17,090 bases of DNA from an uncultured Acetatifactor sp. (lineage in GTDB: Bacteria > Bacillota > Clostridia > Lachnospirales > Lachnospiraceae). Position 1 is the first letter of the stretch; every line of letters begins with the position of its first letter. This document shows, one piece after another, positions 5,845 to 13,876 of this stretch. The DNA is taken from the NCBI GenBank assembly GCA_910584435.1, contig CAJUAP010000025.1, positions 44,424 through 61,513 of the forward strand, read 5' to 3'. Under the pieces are notes generated by a model. The model saw only the letters and a list, made by a program, of their open reading frames with translations. It ran no database searches and had not been told where the DNA came from. The position numbers and the translations under genes were made by a program.

Positions 5845-7146
5845 TCAATGATGGTATGCATAAAATTTCAGCAGCTTCCATCCCTCTTCATCCTTAACAT
5901 ATACACATCCCGAACCGTTCATGTCTTTCATATCCTCAAACCGGGGCGAAACTGCCATCTCAAATTCACTGTCAATCAGCCCCCATTTCCCCCCGAAACG
6001 CACTGCGGCCATACCGCCGGAGAAGCTTCTGGCATCTTCATAGGCAGGTTCCAGAACCATATTGCCGTCTTTGTCAATGAATCCCCACTTAGTCCCCACC
6101 TTTACGGCTGCATAAGTCCCGTCATTAAAAAGCCTTGCATCCTCGAATCTGGTCTGAGATATCAGATTTCCCTGACAGTCCGCCAGATAATATCCGTAAT
6201 TATCCTCCAAAAATACCCTGTCATTCCGGCAGGCCACCCCCTTTTCATCCATAACAATCCCATCATGGGAAAAAGGAATGATTACATTTCCGGTGCCGTC
6301 CACCAATCCCCATTTTCCATCAACAGAAGCAGCCGCATATCCGTTTCCCAGAGCCGAGCAATCATCATATTCACCAAATAATTTCTTACCTTCCCTGTCA
6401 TAAAAACTCCACTTTCCATTGCTGCATGCAGACAGCATATCATTATAAAAAGGACCGATACCCGACACATTTTCAATCTCCGACACCACCAGCTTCTTGT
6501 TTCCCAAGGTATCTATATAATATAAACTGCCATCCTGATCCACAACTGCTGCCAGATCCCCGAAAAACGGGCCTGCGGAATGATACTGCTGTTCTATCAG
6601 CCTGCTTCCGTCCTCTCCCACATACCCCCATAATCCATTGGACATAACGGCACAATAACCGCCGCTGAATACCGATACATCCTCGTACTGATCCCGGAAG
6701 AAAAAAGTGTACCAAATGTCTTTGATTTGACTGCTGACATACTCTGAAGCCAGCCCCCTCTTTCTGAAGGTATCATAGATTCTAAAGCACATGGCATAAT
6801 CATCTCTGTCTGCATAGAAGCTCATGGCAAACTCATAGCCTTCCGGCTGTTTGGGAAATTCCTTCATTATGATATCAGCCCATTCCTGCGTCAGACTTTC
6901 CTGCGCAGATTCCCGATAAAAATCCCCAATCTCCATATACAATGCAAGAGAGGGCTTCCCTTCCAGTGCCATTTTGTAATTCTGTTCCGCATCCACCAAT
7001 ATGCCCTGGCTGCGGTATTCCCTTGCCGCTTCCAGATACCGGTTATATGTTTCCTCTTTCTCCATATTTGTGTTCACTGCCATATACACGGATACCGCAA
7101 ACAGCGCCGCCAATGCAAAGGGCACCAGTAATTTATAACCTTTCAT
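5845..7146 (-). CDS. Membrane-anchored WG-repeat protein
   Basis: A 433-residue protein with one N-terminal membrane helix (about residues 4-24), a helical TPR-like region (about 30-130), and then about seven WG-type repeats to the C-terminus. The repeats show the G-x-W-G-(F/L/Y)-(I/V)-D-x-x-G pattern: NGLWGYVGEDG, NGKWSFYDREG, DGKWGLVDGTG, GTKWGFIDKDG and GGKWGLIDSE are the clearest. These probably form a beta-rich, propeller-like binding surface. The single signal-anchor suggests the repeats lie outside the membrane. Start chosen at the ATG 7146 with GGAG six bases upstream; a GTG at 7158 is an in-frame alternative. It lies between the pilus genes and the phospho-signalling genes; its ligand is unknown. 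Confidence 0.88.
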   Translation of the reverse strand: MKGYKLLVPFALAALFAVSVYMAVNTNMEKEETYNRYLEAAREYRSQGILVDAEQNYKMALEGKPSLALYMEIGDFYRESAQESLTQEWADIIMKEFPKQPEGYEFAMSFYADRDDYAMCFRIYDTFRKRGLASEYVSSQIKDIWYTFFFRDQYEDVSVFSGGYCAVMSNGLWGYVGEDGSRLIEQQYHSAGPFFGDLAAVVDQDGSLYYIDTLGNKKLVVSEIENVSGIGPFYNDMLSACSNGKWSFYDREGKKLFGEYDDCSALGNGYAAASVDGKWGLVDGTGNVIIPFSHDGIVMDEKGVACRNDRVFLEDNYGYYLADCQGNLISQTRFEDARLFNDGTYAAVKVGTKWGFIDKDGNMVLEPAYEDARSFSGGMAAVRFGGKWGLIDSEFEMAVSPRFEDMKDMNGSGCVYVKDEEGWKLLKFYAYHH

Positions 7147-7184
7147 CTCAATCTCCACTCCCGTATCAATGTTCCGTTACGCTT

Positions 7185-7925
7185 CTACATGCCTGTCAAA
7201 AATACAGATAGATATGTACCTGCCACAATTGCCGGTCCAAAGGGAATCACATCCTTCCTCCCCTTTTTCTTCCTCAGAAGGAGAATTGCCGCCATGACAA
7301 ACTCAATCACAAGGGACAGAAATACGGCCCCCCATATGCCCTCGCTTCCCAGCATAAGCCCCATCAGAATAAAAAGTTTCATATCGCCGAATCCAATGGA
7401 ATTCTTAACCATCATATTGCATAGCGCCGTTGCCAGGAACACTGCACCTGATGCAATCAATTCCGACAGCAGGACATACCACGCCTGGCTCCCGCAGGAG
7501 AACAATTCCAGCATAAAAATCACCAGCCGCATGGTAAGACCTGCCCCAATCAGACTGTTTGGAATGCGGTATGTCTTATAATCCACATAAGCTGCAGGCC
7601 ATATGACAGCAATCAGGCACAGACGCTTCAAGCTGAACAGAAATGAATTCTCCTTATATACGGTACACATCATAACCGCTATCCCCATTGCAAGAAGACT
7701 CATGACAGCGCTGTACCAAAGAACGCCTCTATCCTGCTTCTTCTCCTGCTTCTTTTCTTGCTGCTTATTTTGCGTCTTCTCTTCCCCCTTCTCCTGCTTC
7801 CTGCCTTGCTCCTTCTCTTCCTCTTTCTCTGCCGCCCAATCGGCCTTGTCACGGCATAACAGCCAGTACGCCATGCCGCAGACTGCTATGGTCACGGCAA
7901 TCAGCCCCCAATCATATCCATCCAT
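7185..7925 (-). CDS. A24-family prepilin peptidase (TadV/FppA-like) with a charged linker
   Basis: A membrane aspartyl protease that would remove the leader peptides of the Flp-like pilin and the TadE-like proteins. The two catalytic aspartates are visible: Asp115 in AAYVDYKTYRIPN and Asp181 in the GxGD motif IGFGDMKLF. Several hydrophobic segments surround them. With the start at 7925 (AGGAG six bases upstream) the product has 246 residues. It lacks the N-terminal methylase domain of PilD-type enzymes, as usual for Tad peptidases. Unusual: between the first membrane helix (about 6-23) and the catalytic core lies a stretch of about 35 residues (about 32-66) made almost only of Glu, Lys, Gln and Arg, which also makes the coding strand purine-rich. 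Gene order after the pseudopilins supports the Tad role. Confidence 0.92.
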   Translation of the reverse strand: MDGYDWGLIAVTIAVCGMAYWLLCRDKADWAAEKEEEKEQGRKQEKGEEKTQNKQQEKKQEKKQDRGVLWYSAVMSLLAMGIAVMMCTVYKENSFLFSLKRLCLIAVIWPAAYVDYKTYRIPNSLIGAGLTMRLVIFMLELFSCGSQAWYVLLSELIASGAVFLATALCNMMVKNSIGFGDMKLFILMGLMLGSEGIWGAVFLSLVIEFVMAAILLLRKKKGRKDVIPFGPAIVAGTYLSVFLTGM

Positions 7926-8051
7926 CTTCTTCTCCTGTTCCGGTTCCGCTGCTGCACAAACCATGCCTCACAGTCCCGGTTTACTCTTCCCACAGTCTCC
8001 TGCATATTCTTATGCGGAAACATTTATCCTTTACTCTTGGACACTTCCTTA
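7926..8051 (-). other. Non-repeat leader between the 38-bp array and the prepilin peptidase gene
   Basis: Between the array and the ATG at 7925 I see no promoter with clear -35 and -10 boxes and no terminator. It contains only the AGGAG ribosome-binding site just before 7925. An in-frame ATG at 7964 would add 13 residues (MVCAAAEPEQEKK) but has only a weak site. Confidence 0.5.
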
Positions 8052-8241
8052 TTCCCGGCCGGTTCACGTTACTCCCGGGCCGTTCCCTTTTCCCGGCCGG
8101 TTCACGTTACTCCCGGGCCGTTCCCTTTTCCCGGCCGGTTCACGTTACTCCCGGGCCGTCCCCTTTTCCCGGCCGGTTCACGTTACTCCCGGGCCGTCCC
8201 CTTTTCCCGGCCGGTTCACGTTACTCCCGGGCCGTCCCCTT
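8052..8241. repeat. Tandem array of five 38-bp GC-rich palindromic units
   Basis: Five units start at 8052, 8090, 8128, 8166 and 8204, each 38 bp with only one variable base (…CCGTTCCCTT in the first two, …CCGTCCCCTT in the last three). Each holds CCGGCCGG, ACGT and CCCGGG, and as minus-strand RNA can form a GC-rich hairpin by pairing CGGCC with GGCCG and GG with CC around a GAGUAACGUGAA loop. The copy at 8204-8241 overlaps the end of the upstream CDS and contains its stop. A degraded sixth copy may follow at about 8243-8270 inside that CDS. The period is not a multiple of three and there are no spacers, so it is neither coding nor CRISPR. Confidence 0.95.
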
Positions 8242-9513
8242 GTTCTGGGCAGGTTCCGGGTCTCCGTAACCTGTCCTGACCTCCACCACCACACCCGGAT
8301 TGGATTTCCTGAACTGTGTAATGGCCTTCTGAACCAATGCCATATCCGCATGATCCGGCACCACCAGAATCATCTTATAGGTTTTGTTACCCCTGATATC
8401 CATTGTGGAAGTACGTCCGGCCTGATCCCTGACTGTAATCTCACTGCCCAGGCTGCTTACGCCGGTGTGCAGCTCATTATAATTGCTATTCAGAATATTC
8501 CGTATTCCGTTTTCCGTCCGGTAGCTTGCCGATGTGGTATCTACGGAAAATATCCTTATAAACTGATTGGCACCTCCGGCATTGCTGTATCCGTGGATTC
8601 CCGTGGCAGAAGTTGTGTACTGCAGCTTTGCCGATTCTTTCTCCACAATTTTCTTCCCTCTTTCCATGGGCGCCGCATTCCAGATACTTACCGGCTTGGA
8701 TATATTATTTTCCTTCTTCACCTGGGAAATGCCGTTTCCCCATGCCTTGGTCTTCGCACATTGACGGAACGTAAATTTATAATCAATATTCAGCAGACGT
8801 ATCACCCGCACATCATATGTCACCACCAGTACAATGTCATTGGACCCATAGGGCATCAGCACAGAATAATCAAAATCAAGCCCGTCCATGCCGTTTACCA
8901 CCCGGTTCCTTCTCAGGAAATTGTCCGCCGTATCATTCATGGAAGTCACAAGATTCTTCTTCATCAATGCCTTGGCCATCACCTGTGCCAGCAGCTTCTT
9001 AGCCTCTTCCTTCAACTCCTCTCCCGCAAGCTTCCCCATTCCTATGATGAAAGCTTTCGGGTCATCGGCAATGGCATCTCCATAACTGCTCACCAGGCTC
9101 TGCACCGTCTGACCGCCTGTCTTAATGCTTTCATACATCTGGTCAAAATTAGCCGATTCCAGCCCCGAAGCCGTGCCCTGCAGGGAAGTCATCAATGTCC
9201 CCAGCCCTTCCACCGTCTGATCCGCCAGCTTCCTGGAATCTGCTGTGGAATGATGCAGATCCTTTTCATATTCATCTATTCCGAATTTGAAATACAGGTA
9301 AGAATACTGGGATATTTCCTTGGCCGCCGACTCCAATGATGCCGCAATCTTTGACTGCACATAACAGATATCCACCATCGACAGAATCGTAAATATCAAA
9401 AAAATATAAGTTGTCAGGGCAATGGTCGCCTCCGCAACAATTGCCCCCCGTTCCCCTGATTTCCTTTTATCCGCCCTAATATCCTCACTCATGCTTCCAC
9501 CCAGCCTGCTCAT
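8221..9513 (-). CDS. Second TadE-like exported protein
   Basis: The 430-residue protein begins with a basic, hydrophilic region and a TadE-type processing site after Gly23 (SGERG/AIVAEATIALT) with Glu at +5 (Glu28), then a membrane helix to about residue 49. The exported part contains helical stretches (about 80-190) and a C-terminal region ending in VVVEVRTGYGDPEPAQNKG. It is probably a minor pilin. The start at 9513 is two bases after the DUF5702 stop, suggesting reinitiation; an alternative ATG at 9492 has only a weak GGTGG site, so the start is uncertain. The last six codons and the TAA stop lie inside the first unit (in gene direction) of the 38-bp repeat array that follows, so the array appears to have grown out of this gene's 3' end. 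Confidence 0.8.
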   Translation of the reverse strand: MSRLGGSMSEDIRADKRKSGERGAIVAEATIALTTYIFLIFTILSMVDICYVQSKIAASLESAAKEISQYSYLYFKFGIDEYEKDLHHSTADSRKLADQTVEGLGTLMTSLQGTASGLESANFDQMYESIKTGGQTVQSLVSSYGDAIADDPKAFIIGMGKLAGEELKEEAKKLLAQVMAKALMKKNLVTSMNDTADNFLRRNRVVNGMDGLDFDYSVLMPYGSNDIVLVVTYDVRVIRLLNIDYKFTFRQCAKTKAWGNGISQVKKENNISKPVSIWNAAPMERGKKIVEKESAKLQYTTSATGIHGYSNAGGANQFIRIFSVDTTSASYRTENGIRNILNSNYNELHTGVSSLGSEITVRDQAGRTSTMDIRGNKTYKMILVVPDHADMALVQKAITQFRKSNPGVVVEVRTGYGDPEPAQNKGTARE

Positions 9514-9515
9514 CC

Positions 9516-12500
9516 TTATGAATAACCCCGTATCATCTTCACTTTATAAGTACGCCATCCGGCGGATGTCCCCATCCCCTGGTTATAACCGTCAAAAATC
9601 GGCAGAGTAATCAGCAAAGGCTCCGTCCTGACCTGCGCTTCCAGCTGGAAATACACCTTTGCATTGGACATCCTATATCCCGTATTGGATGTGATCCTTC
9701 CCATGTTGGCCTGAATCACTTCCGCCATACGCTGACACATGGCAGCGGATATTTTGGAATCGTTTAGTCCAAGCATGACAAACAGCATCAGATAATCACT
9801 GTACTGAATTCCCTTCTGCCTGTTGTCCGCGTCACTGCTTCCGCTGAACTGATTCTTGACAGAATTAAACTTCTGCGAAGTGGAACTTCCTGACTTGGGA
9901 CCGGGGATGGATAACACCCAGTCCGATGCGGCTTTATAGATTTCCACAGGAAAACCGGCGCGGAGCCTGGACTGGTCAATTGCCGTCTCGCAGACCGTCA
10001 ACAGGGTCAGCAGCACCACCTTAATCACGGCTGCAGGAATGATTCCCAGCGTTGCTGCGGACAATGCCGCCGCTAATGCATTGATCGCCTGTCCTGTAGG
10101 ACTCCCCCAGCCCCAGAAATGCTGGAATGCAGAAACCAGATTCAATGCAAAACGTATGGTATAAATATTGCTGTATGCCTTCCTGACATTGGCAGTATTG
10201 CTGGATTTTCCATATAAAATATACTCTATTTCGCACCGATAAGCCGCATGGGTTCTGAGGTTTATCATCTGATTTGTCATGCCTTTATTATAGGTATCCG
10301 TGGGCAGCTCGCTCAACCAGGTTCCCTCCTGGTCCGCCGCCCCCACCACACTGTTATACCTTCCGCTGTAATTAAACAGTGTCAGGGAAGATTTATCCTC
10401 CACCAATCCATATTTGCCTTCCGTCTCATAGGTATCATAGCTGAAATTCTCCATCATATAAGCGCCCACATAGAGATTGTCCCTGATCGTGGCGAAATCG
10501 CCGTGGATCAGCTTGCTTATCAGCCCGGTAACCCCCGTCAGCAGCTTAGACAATCCAAAAGAGGTATTGCCCGGAGAGAAACTGGGGGTAATGGATTGGG
10601 CGGATGGACATGCCTCCTGGGAAGCTGCCTCATTCTCTTTCTGCTTCTGCATGTCCCTCAGGTCATCCAGCCCGTTATCCACCTCTTCTACGGCGCCGAA
10701 ATCGGCATCTTTGAATTGATGGTGCATATATTCATACAGATTTGGTACGGCTTCCCTGCCCGTCTCCGGGTTCAGCGCTGCATCATACACCGCATCCGTA
10801 TACAGGGAAGCCAGATCCGCCTCCCCTGTACTGTAGGGTACAAAGAGGGAACGAAAGGTTTCCTCCGCGTAATTTTTTAATTCGGTATTGGTCAGGCCGA
10901 TGCTGCTGCTCTGTACCACAGTGGACGCTCTGCTGCGCATGGCGTCATATCCTGCAATGTTATACAGCCGGGTACTTCCATACTGCATGGACTCCAGCGC
11001 ATTGTATACCAACGTAAGCTGAGTGCGTATGTTCTCCAGCCTGCTTTTCAGTTCGCTTACCGCTGCTCCCCCCATCCGGGCAATCTCCTTACATGCCGGA
11101 CTTAAGTTATCCTTTGGGTTAGAACCTGTGCCATTGATAATTTTCTTATCCTCTTCGGCCATTGCGGTACCCACCGTATCGGCGGAATTCTTCCACGTAT
11201 CCAGGGCTGTACCGTACTTGTCCACCAGCTCCCGTAATTCATCTAAGCTCGGTATCTTCTCCGCACTGCTGCCATTGATGGCCGTATTCAGCAAATCAAT
11301 ATACCTCTGCAGCTTCGCCCTGGTGTCCGCCTGTCTGGCGGCAATATCCCCCAGGGCGTCTGTTATGCTCTTCCCGTTCTTGAGTCTTATTTTATTCGGA
11401 TTGATATTGTCTATATTGGCATTGGAAATCGTCTCAAACCGCTCCATCAGCATCAGATACTTATCCGTGCCCGCCGCTGTGCCTGCTGTCAGATACTTGC
11501 TTTCCAGGTCATCCACTATCTGTTCATAGTTTGCAACCGAATTTCCCCACCCTGCCGGTAAACCGTCTCCTTCATCACATTCTGCCATAGCCGATAATTT
11601 GGCACAGGCATCCACCATGGCATATCCTGCCGAACTGATTTTCGACAGCGGACCTCCGGCCTGGTTCAGATTCTGCTGCAGCCTGACCCAATACTGAATA
11701 TCATTGGTATCCGCCCCATAAGGAATTGCCTCACCTGTAGTAATCACTTCATTGATAAGCTCCCGAAAATCATCTATTGCATCCGAAACTATATTCAGCT
11801 GACCGGATAATTTATCTCCGTCAATATAATAACGCGTAACCGTAGGTACATCCGGTGCCGGTGTTGCCGCAGGCTCCGGCATAGTCTCAGGCTCCTCCAC
11901 TGTCCTGGAGCACACATCCTCCTTGTCATAAGAAATGCCTGAGAGATTGGGTATGGGACGGGAAAAACGGGAAAGCCCGGAAGTGTTGAACAGATTACTG
12001 ATCATAAGCGCGTGAATTTCCCGGTACTGTTCCCTCTGGGATTTTAACTGATCCAGCTCATTCTGCAGCCACTCATTGGTCACTCCCTCGTCCGTGTATC
12101 TGCGGATGGCGATGTAGCTGAAATAAGCCTTCTGGGATAATTCCCCTTCCGCCTCATAGTACGCCGCTTTATGCTCCACCAGCTCCTCGTTCCTGGAATG
12201 ATCCTCCAATTCGTCTGCCCCGCTGTCCATCTTCAGTTTGCCGATAAGTCCCTCAACCAGCAACAGCGGTCCACGGTACTTCATAAATTCCACAACCTGG
12301 GTCTTAATGATGGAAGCATTCGTCAGATCCGCTCCCTCCACCGCTTTCACAATGCTGTCCTGCCCTGTCTCGCATTCCATCTCAAGAAAATCATAAATAC
12401 TGTCATCACCCAGTATACTGGAGAAGCTGTCCGACAGCAGAAACAGTTCATCCTCTGTAAGATTCTGGGATTTCAGCATCCGCAGGAAATACTGTGACGA

Positions 12501-12740
12501 GACACTGTAAAAAGAATCAATATCCTGGCAGGAAGCCACCATTCCGTAATACTCGCTTAAATCGGCATCATAATACGTCATCAGCGTATTCAGTGCCAGA
12601 TCTGCGGAAGCTTCCGCCACATTCTTGCTTAAATGTATTCTTGCAAGATCCACAAACAGGCTGGAAACCAGCAGACAAGGTACCAATATAATCACAAGGA
12701 ACACAGAAACCGCTCCTTTTGTTCTCCCGAACCGGTACAT
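9516..12740 (-). CDS. Large DUF5702 (TadG-like) exported protein
   Basis: A 1074-residue protein recognised as the DUF5702 type seen in clostridial Tad loci. The N-terminus has a basic stretch, then KGAVSVFLVIILVP and a membrane helix at about residues 12-32. Next comes the family signature LFVDLARIHLSKNVAEASADLALNT in substance (about 29-53) and a conserved YYDADLSEYYG. The bulk is a long, mainly helical and coiled region rich in Asp, Asn and Ser, with a Pro/Ala/Thr segment (EPAATPAPDVPTVT) near residue 290. A hydrophobic patch near the C-terminus (WGWGSPTGQAINALAAALSA and following) may be a second membrane or buried helix. I prefer the ATG at 12740 (AGGGGGG five bases upstream, just after the TadE stop); the frame also opens at 12764. 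Likely a pilus-associated surface component; the precise role is unknown. Confidence 0.85.
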   Translation of the reverse strand: MYRFGRTKGAVSVFLVIILVPCLLVSSLFVDLARIHLSKNVAEASADLALNTLMTYYDADLSEYYGMVASCQDIDSFYSVSSQYFLRMLKSQNLTEDELFLLSDSFSSILGDDSIYDFLEMECETGQDSIVKAVEGADLTNASIIKTQVVEFMKYRGPLLLVEGLIGKLKMDSGADELEDHSRNEELVEHKAAYYEAEGELSQKAYFSYIAIRRYTDEGVTNEWLQNELDQLKSQREQYREIHALMISNLFNTSGLSRFSRPIPNLSGISYDKEDVCSRTVEEPETMPEPAATPAPDVPTVTRYYIDGDKLSGQLNIVSDAIDDFRELINEVITTGEAIPYGADTNDIQYWVRLQQNLNQAGGPLSKISSAGYAMVDACAKLSAMAECDEGDGLPAGWGNSVANYEQIVDDLESKYLTAGTAAGTDKYLMLMERFETISNANIDNINPNKIRLKNGKSITDALGDIAARQADTRAKLQRYIDLLNTAINGSSAEKIPSLDELRELVDKYGTALDTWKNSADTVGTAMAEEDKKIINGTGSNPKDNLSPACKEIARMGGAAVSELKSRLENIRTQLTLVYNALESMQYGSTRLYNIAGYDAMRSRASTVVQSSSIGLTNTELKNYAEETFRSLFVPYSTGEADLASLYTDAVYDAALNPETGREAVPNLYEYMHHQFKDADFGAVEEVDNGLDDLRDMQKQKENEAASQEACPSAQSITPSFSPGNTSFGLSKLLTGVTGLISKLIHGDFATIRDNLYVGAYMMENFSYDTYETEGKYGLVEDKSSLTLFNYSGRYNSVVGAADQEGTWLSELPTDTYNKGMTNQMINLRTHAAYRCEIEYILYGKSSNTANVRKAYSNIYTIRFALNLVSAFQHFWGWGSPTGQAINALAAALSAATLGIIPAAVIKVVLLTLLTVCETAIDQSRLRAGFPVEIYKAASDWVLSIPGPKSGSSTSQKFNSVKNQFSGSSDADNRQKGIQYSDYLMLFVMLGLNDSKISAAMCQRMAEVIQANMGRITSNTGYRMSNAKVYFQLEAQVRTEPLLITLPIFDGYNQGMGTSAGWRTYKVKMIRGYS

Positions 12741-12751
12741 ACTTTCCCCCC

Positions 12752-13396
12752 TTAATTCCACCATTTTTTTACGGTGTCAGTGACTTTACCGATCAAATTA
12801 CTTACGGCCTGTTTTGCACCTGTGATTTCCAGATAATATTCCACCATATTGACATTGCGCATAAATTCCGCAGTATCCGTCACCGGCATCTCCGTATGGG
12901 ACGCCACTCTCAGCGCCAGCGAATCAGACGAACCGAACAGCCGTATAGGCATGGTAATGTCATATTTTACATCTACGCGGAAAGTGGAATAGATGAATTT
13001 ATTGTTGAATTTCACCTTACACTCCCAATGCCCCGGCTTCATACCTGCAAAAAGCCCCGTTGACAATCCGTTTACTCTCTCATTCAATCTATTTCTTGCC
13101 CAGCTCTCTATCTCCCCGGCGCTTCCCGAAAAATAGCGGTAGGGCTTAATATTCAAATCCTTATAAGCGGTAATCCTTCCATTCCTCTCCAAATCAGACA
13201 GCATGGGCGAAGCACAATAAGCCGCTGCGTCCAATGTAACCTCATGCACAATCGCTTCAATTCTGCATCTCTGCATATATGCGTTTCCCAGAAAAATCAG
13301 CAGGAAAATAACAAAGAACATCACCGGAAACACAATTGTCGCTTCCACTATCACCATACCGCTTTCCTGTCTATTCCGCTCCCTTTTCTTTCTCAT
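12752..13396 (-). CDS. tadE: TadE-like pseudopilin
   Basis: This 214-residue protein has the TadE pattern: a short basic N-terminus, a prepilin-type cut site after Gly13 (QESG/MVIVEATIVF) with Glu at +5 (Glu18), then a membrane helix at about 19-38. The remaining 170 residues are predicted exported and include single Cys residues at about 44, 61 and 125. TadE proteins are minor pilins or pilus-initiation components cleaved by the Tad prepilin peptidase. The start has AGGGAG seven bases upstream. The stop TAA lies just before the ribosome-binding site of the next gene. The C-terminal half is family-specific and I cannot assign a finer role. Confidence 0.85.
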   Translation of the reverse strand: MRKKRERNRQESGMVIVEATIVFPVMFFVIFLLIFLGNAYMQRCRIEAIVHEVTLDAAAYCASPMLSDLERNGRITAYKDLNIKPYRYFSGSAGEIESWARNRLNERVNGLSTGLFAGMKPGHWECKVKFNNKFIYSTFRVDVKYDITMPIRLFGSSDSLALRVASHTEMPVTDTAEFMRNVNMVEYYLEITGAKQAVSNLIGKVTDTVKKWWN

Positions 13397-13465
13397 AGGT
13401 TTACTCCCTGTTATGTATTCCGATTCTGTGTCTTCCTGACATCAGGAGACCACATACAAGCTCCG

Positions 13466-13604
13466 TCCGCTTCCCATCCGGGTAACAGTCCGAACAGGCC
13501 GCTGATTGCACAGAGCGCAATTTCGACTTCGCGGCAGAGGCCGTCTGAACTGTTACCCGCCCGGACATCTGTCTGCACACTGTCCGGATGGATGCGCAGG
13601 CGGA
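13466..13604. repeat. Nested imperfect inverted repeat (139 bp) behind the pilin gene
   Basis: The gap between the pilin gene and the TadE gene (13397-13626) can fold into a large structure. On the plus strand the outer arms are TCCGC-ttc-CCATCCGG (13466-13481) against CCGGATGG-atgcgca-GGCGGA (13584-13604). An inner perfect 10-bp pair is GGGTAACAGT (13480-13489) with ACTGTTACCC (13549-13558), extended by GGCC/GGCC. A further local hairpin pairs CCGGACA (13561-13567) with TGTCCGG (13581-13587). There is no U-run, so it is not a standard intrinsic terminator. It could be an mRNA-stabilising structure or a MITE-like element; no other copy is visible here. Confidence 0.7.
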
Positions 13605-13626
13605 ATCCTTTCCTGAACCTGAACTC

Positions 13627-13845
13627 TCAAATGGGTTTCATCGCAGTATCTGCAGAATTATTGATTGTCTTAAACAAACCGTTCAGGAGATTTACAATCT
13701 GATTCTTGAAGAAAACTGCAAGCAATACGGCAATCCCTATGAGTACTACGACAGAGACAATATTCACATCCCCATCTTCCTCCTGCAGAAACTGCATTGC
13801 CTTTATCCTTGTCATCACAACAATATAATCCAAAAACAAAAGCAT
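13627..13845 (-). CDS. flp: Flp1-type IVb pilin, probable major pilin
   Basis: A 72-residue protein with the layout of clostridial Flp1 pilins: a leader ending in QEEDG (Gly25), then a hydrophobic helix (DVNIVSVVVLIGIAVLLAVF) and the family ending FKNQIVNLLNGLFKTIN. The prepilin peptidase would cut after Gly25, leaving a mature pilin of about 47 residues. Start chosen at 13845 because GGAGG lies eight bases upstream. The frame could extend to 13866, but that would place the same AGGAGG inside the gene. Odd point: residue +5 after the cut is Val, not the Glu usually found in type IV pilins, although both TadE-like proteins of this locus keep Glu+5. It sits between tadC and the pseudopilin genes, with a large inverted repeat directly downstream. 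Confidence 0.85.
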   Translation of the reverse strand: MLLFLDYIVVMTRIKAMQFLQEEDGDVNIVSVVVLIGIAVLLAVFFKNQIVNLLNGLFKTINNSADTAMKPI

Positions 13846-13876
13846 CTTACCTTCCTCCTCTCTCATTTTTTATGCA

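Noticed and set aside
5762..5881. Longer N-terminus for the FHA protein overlapping the WG gene
   Set aside because: The ATG at 5761 has GGAGG at ideal spacing and begins the recognised DUF6382 region; the extension looks non-coding.
8052..8241. CRISPR array
   Set aside because: The 38-bp units are directly contiguous with no spacers, and no cas genes are present.
7603..9339. Plus-strand open frame of 578 codons
   Set aside because: It lies opposite the TadE-like and peptidase genes, runs through the 38-bp array, and its product has no coherent domain; the minus-strand frames have ribosome-binding sites and family motifs.
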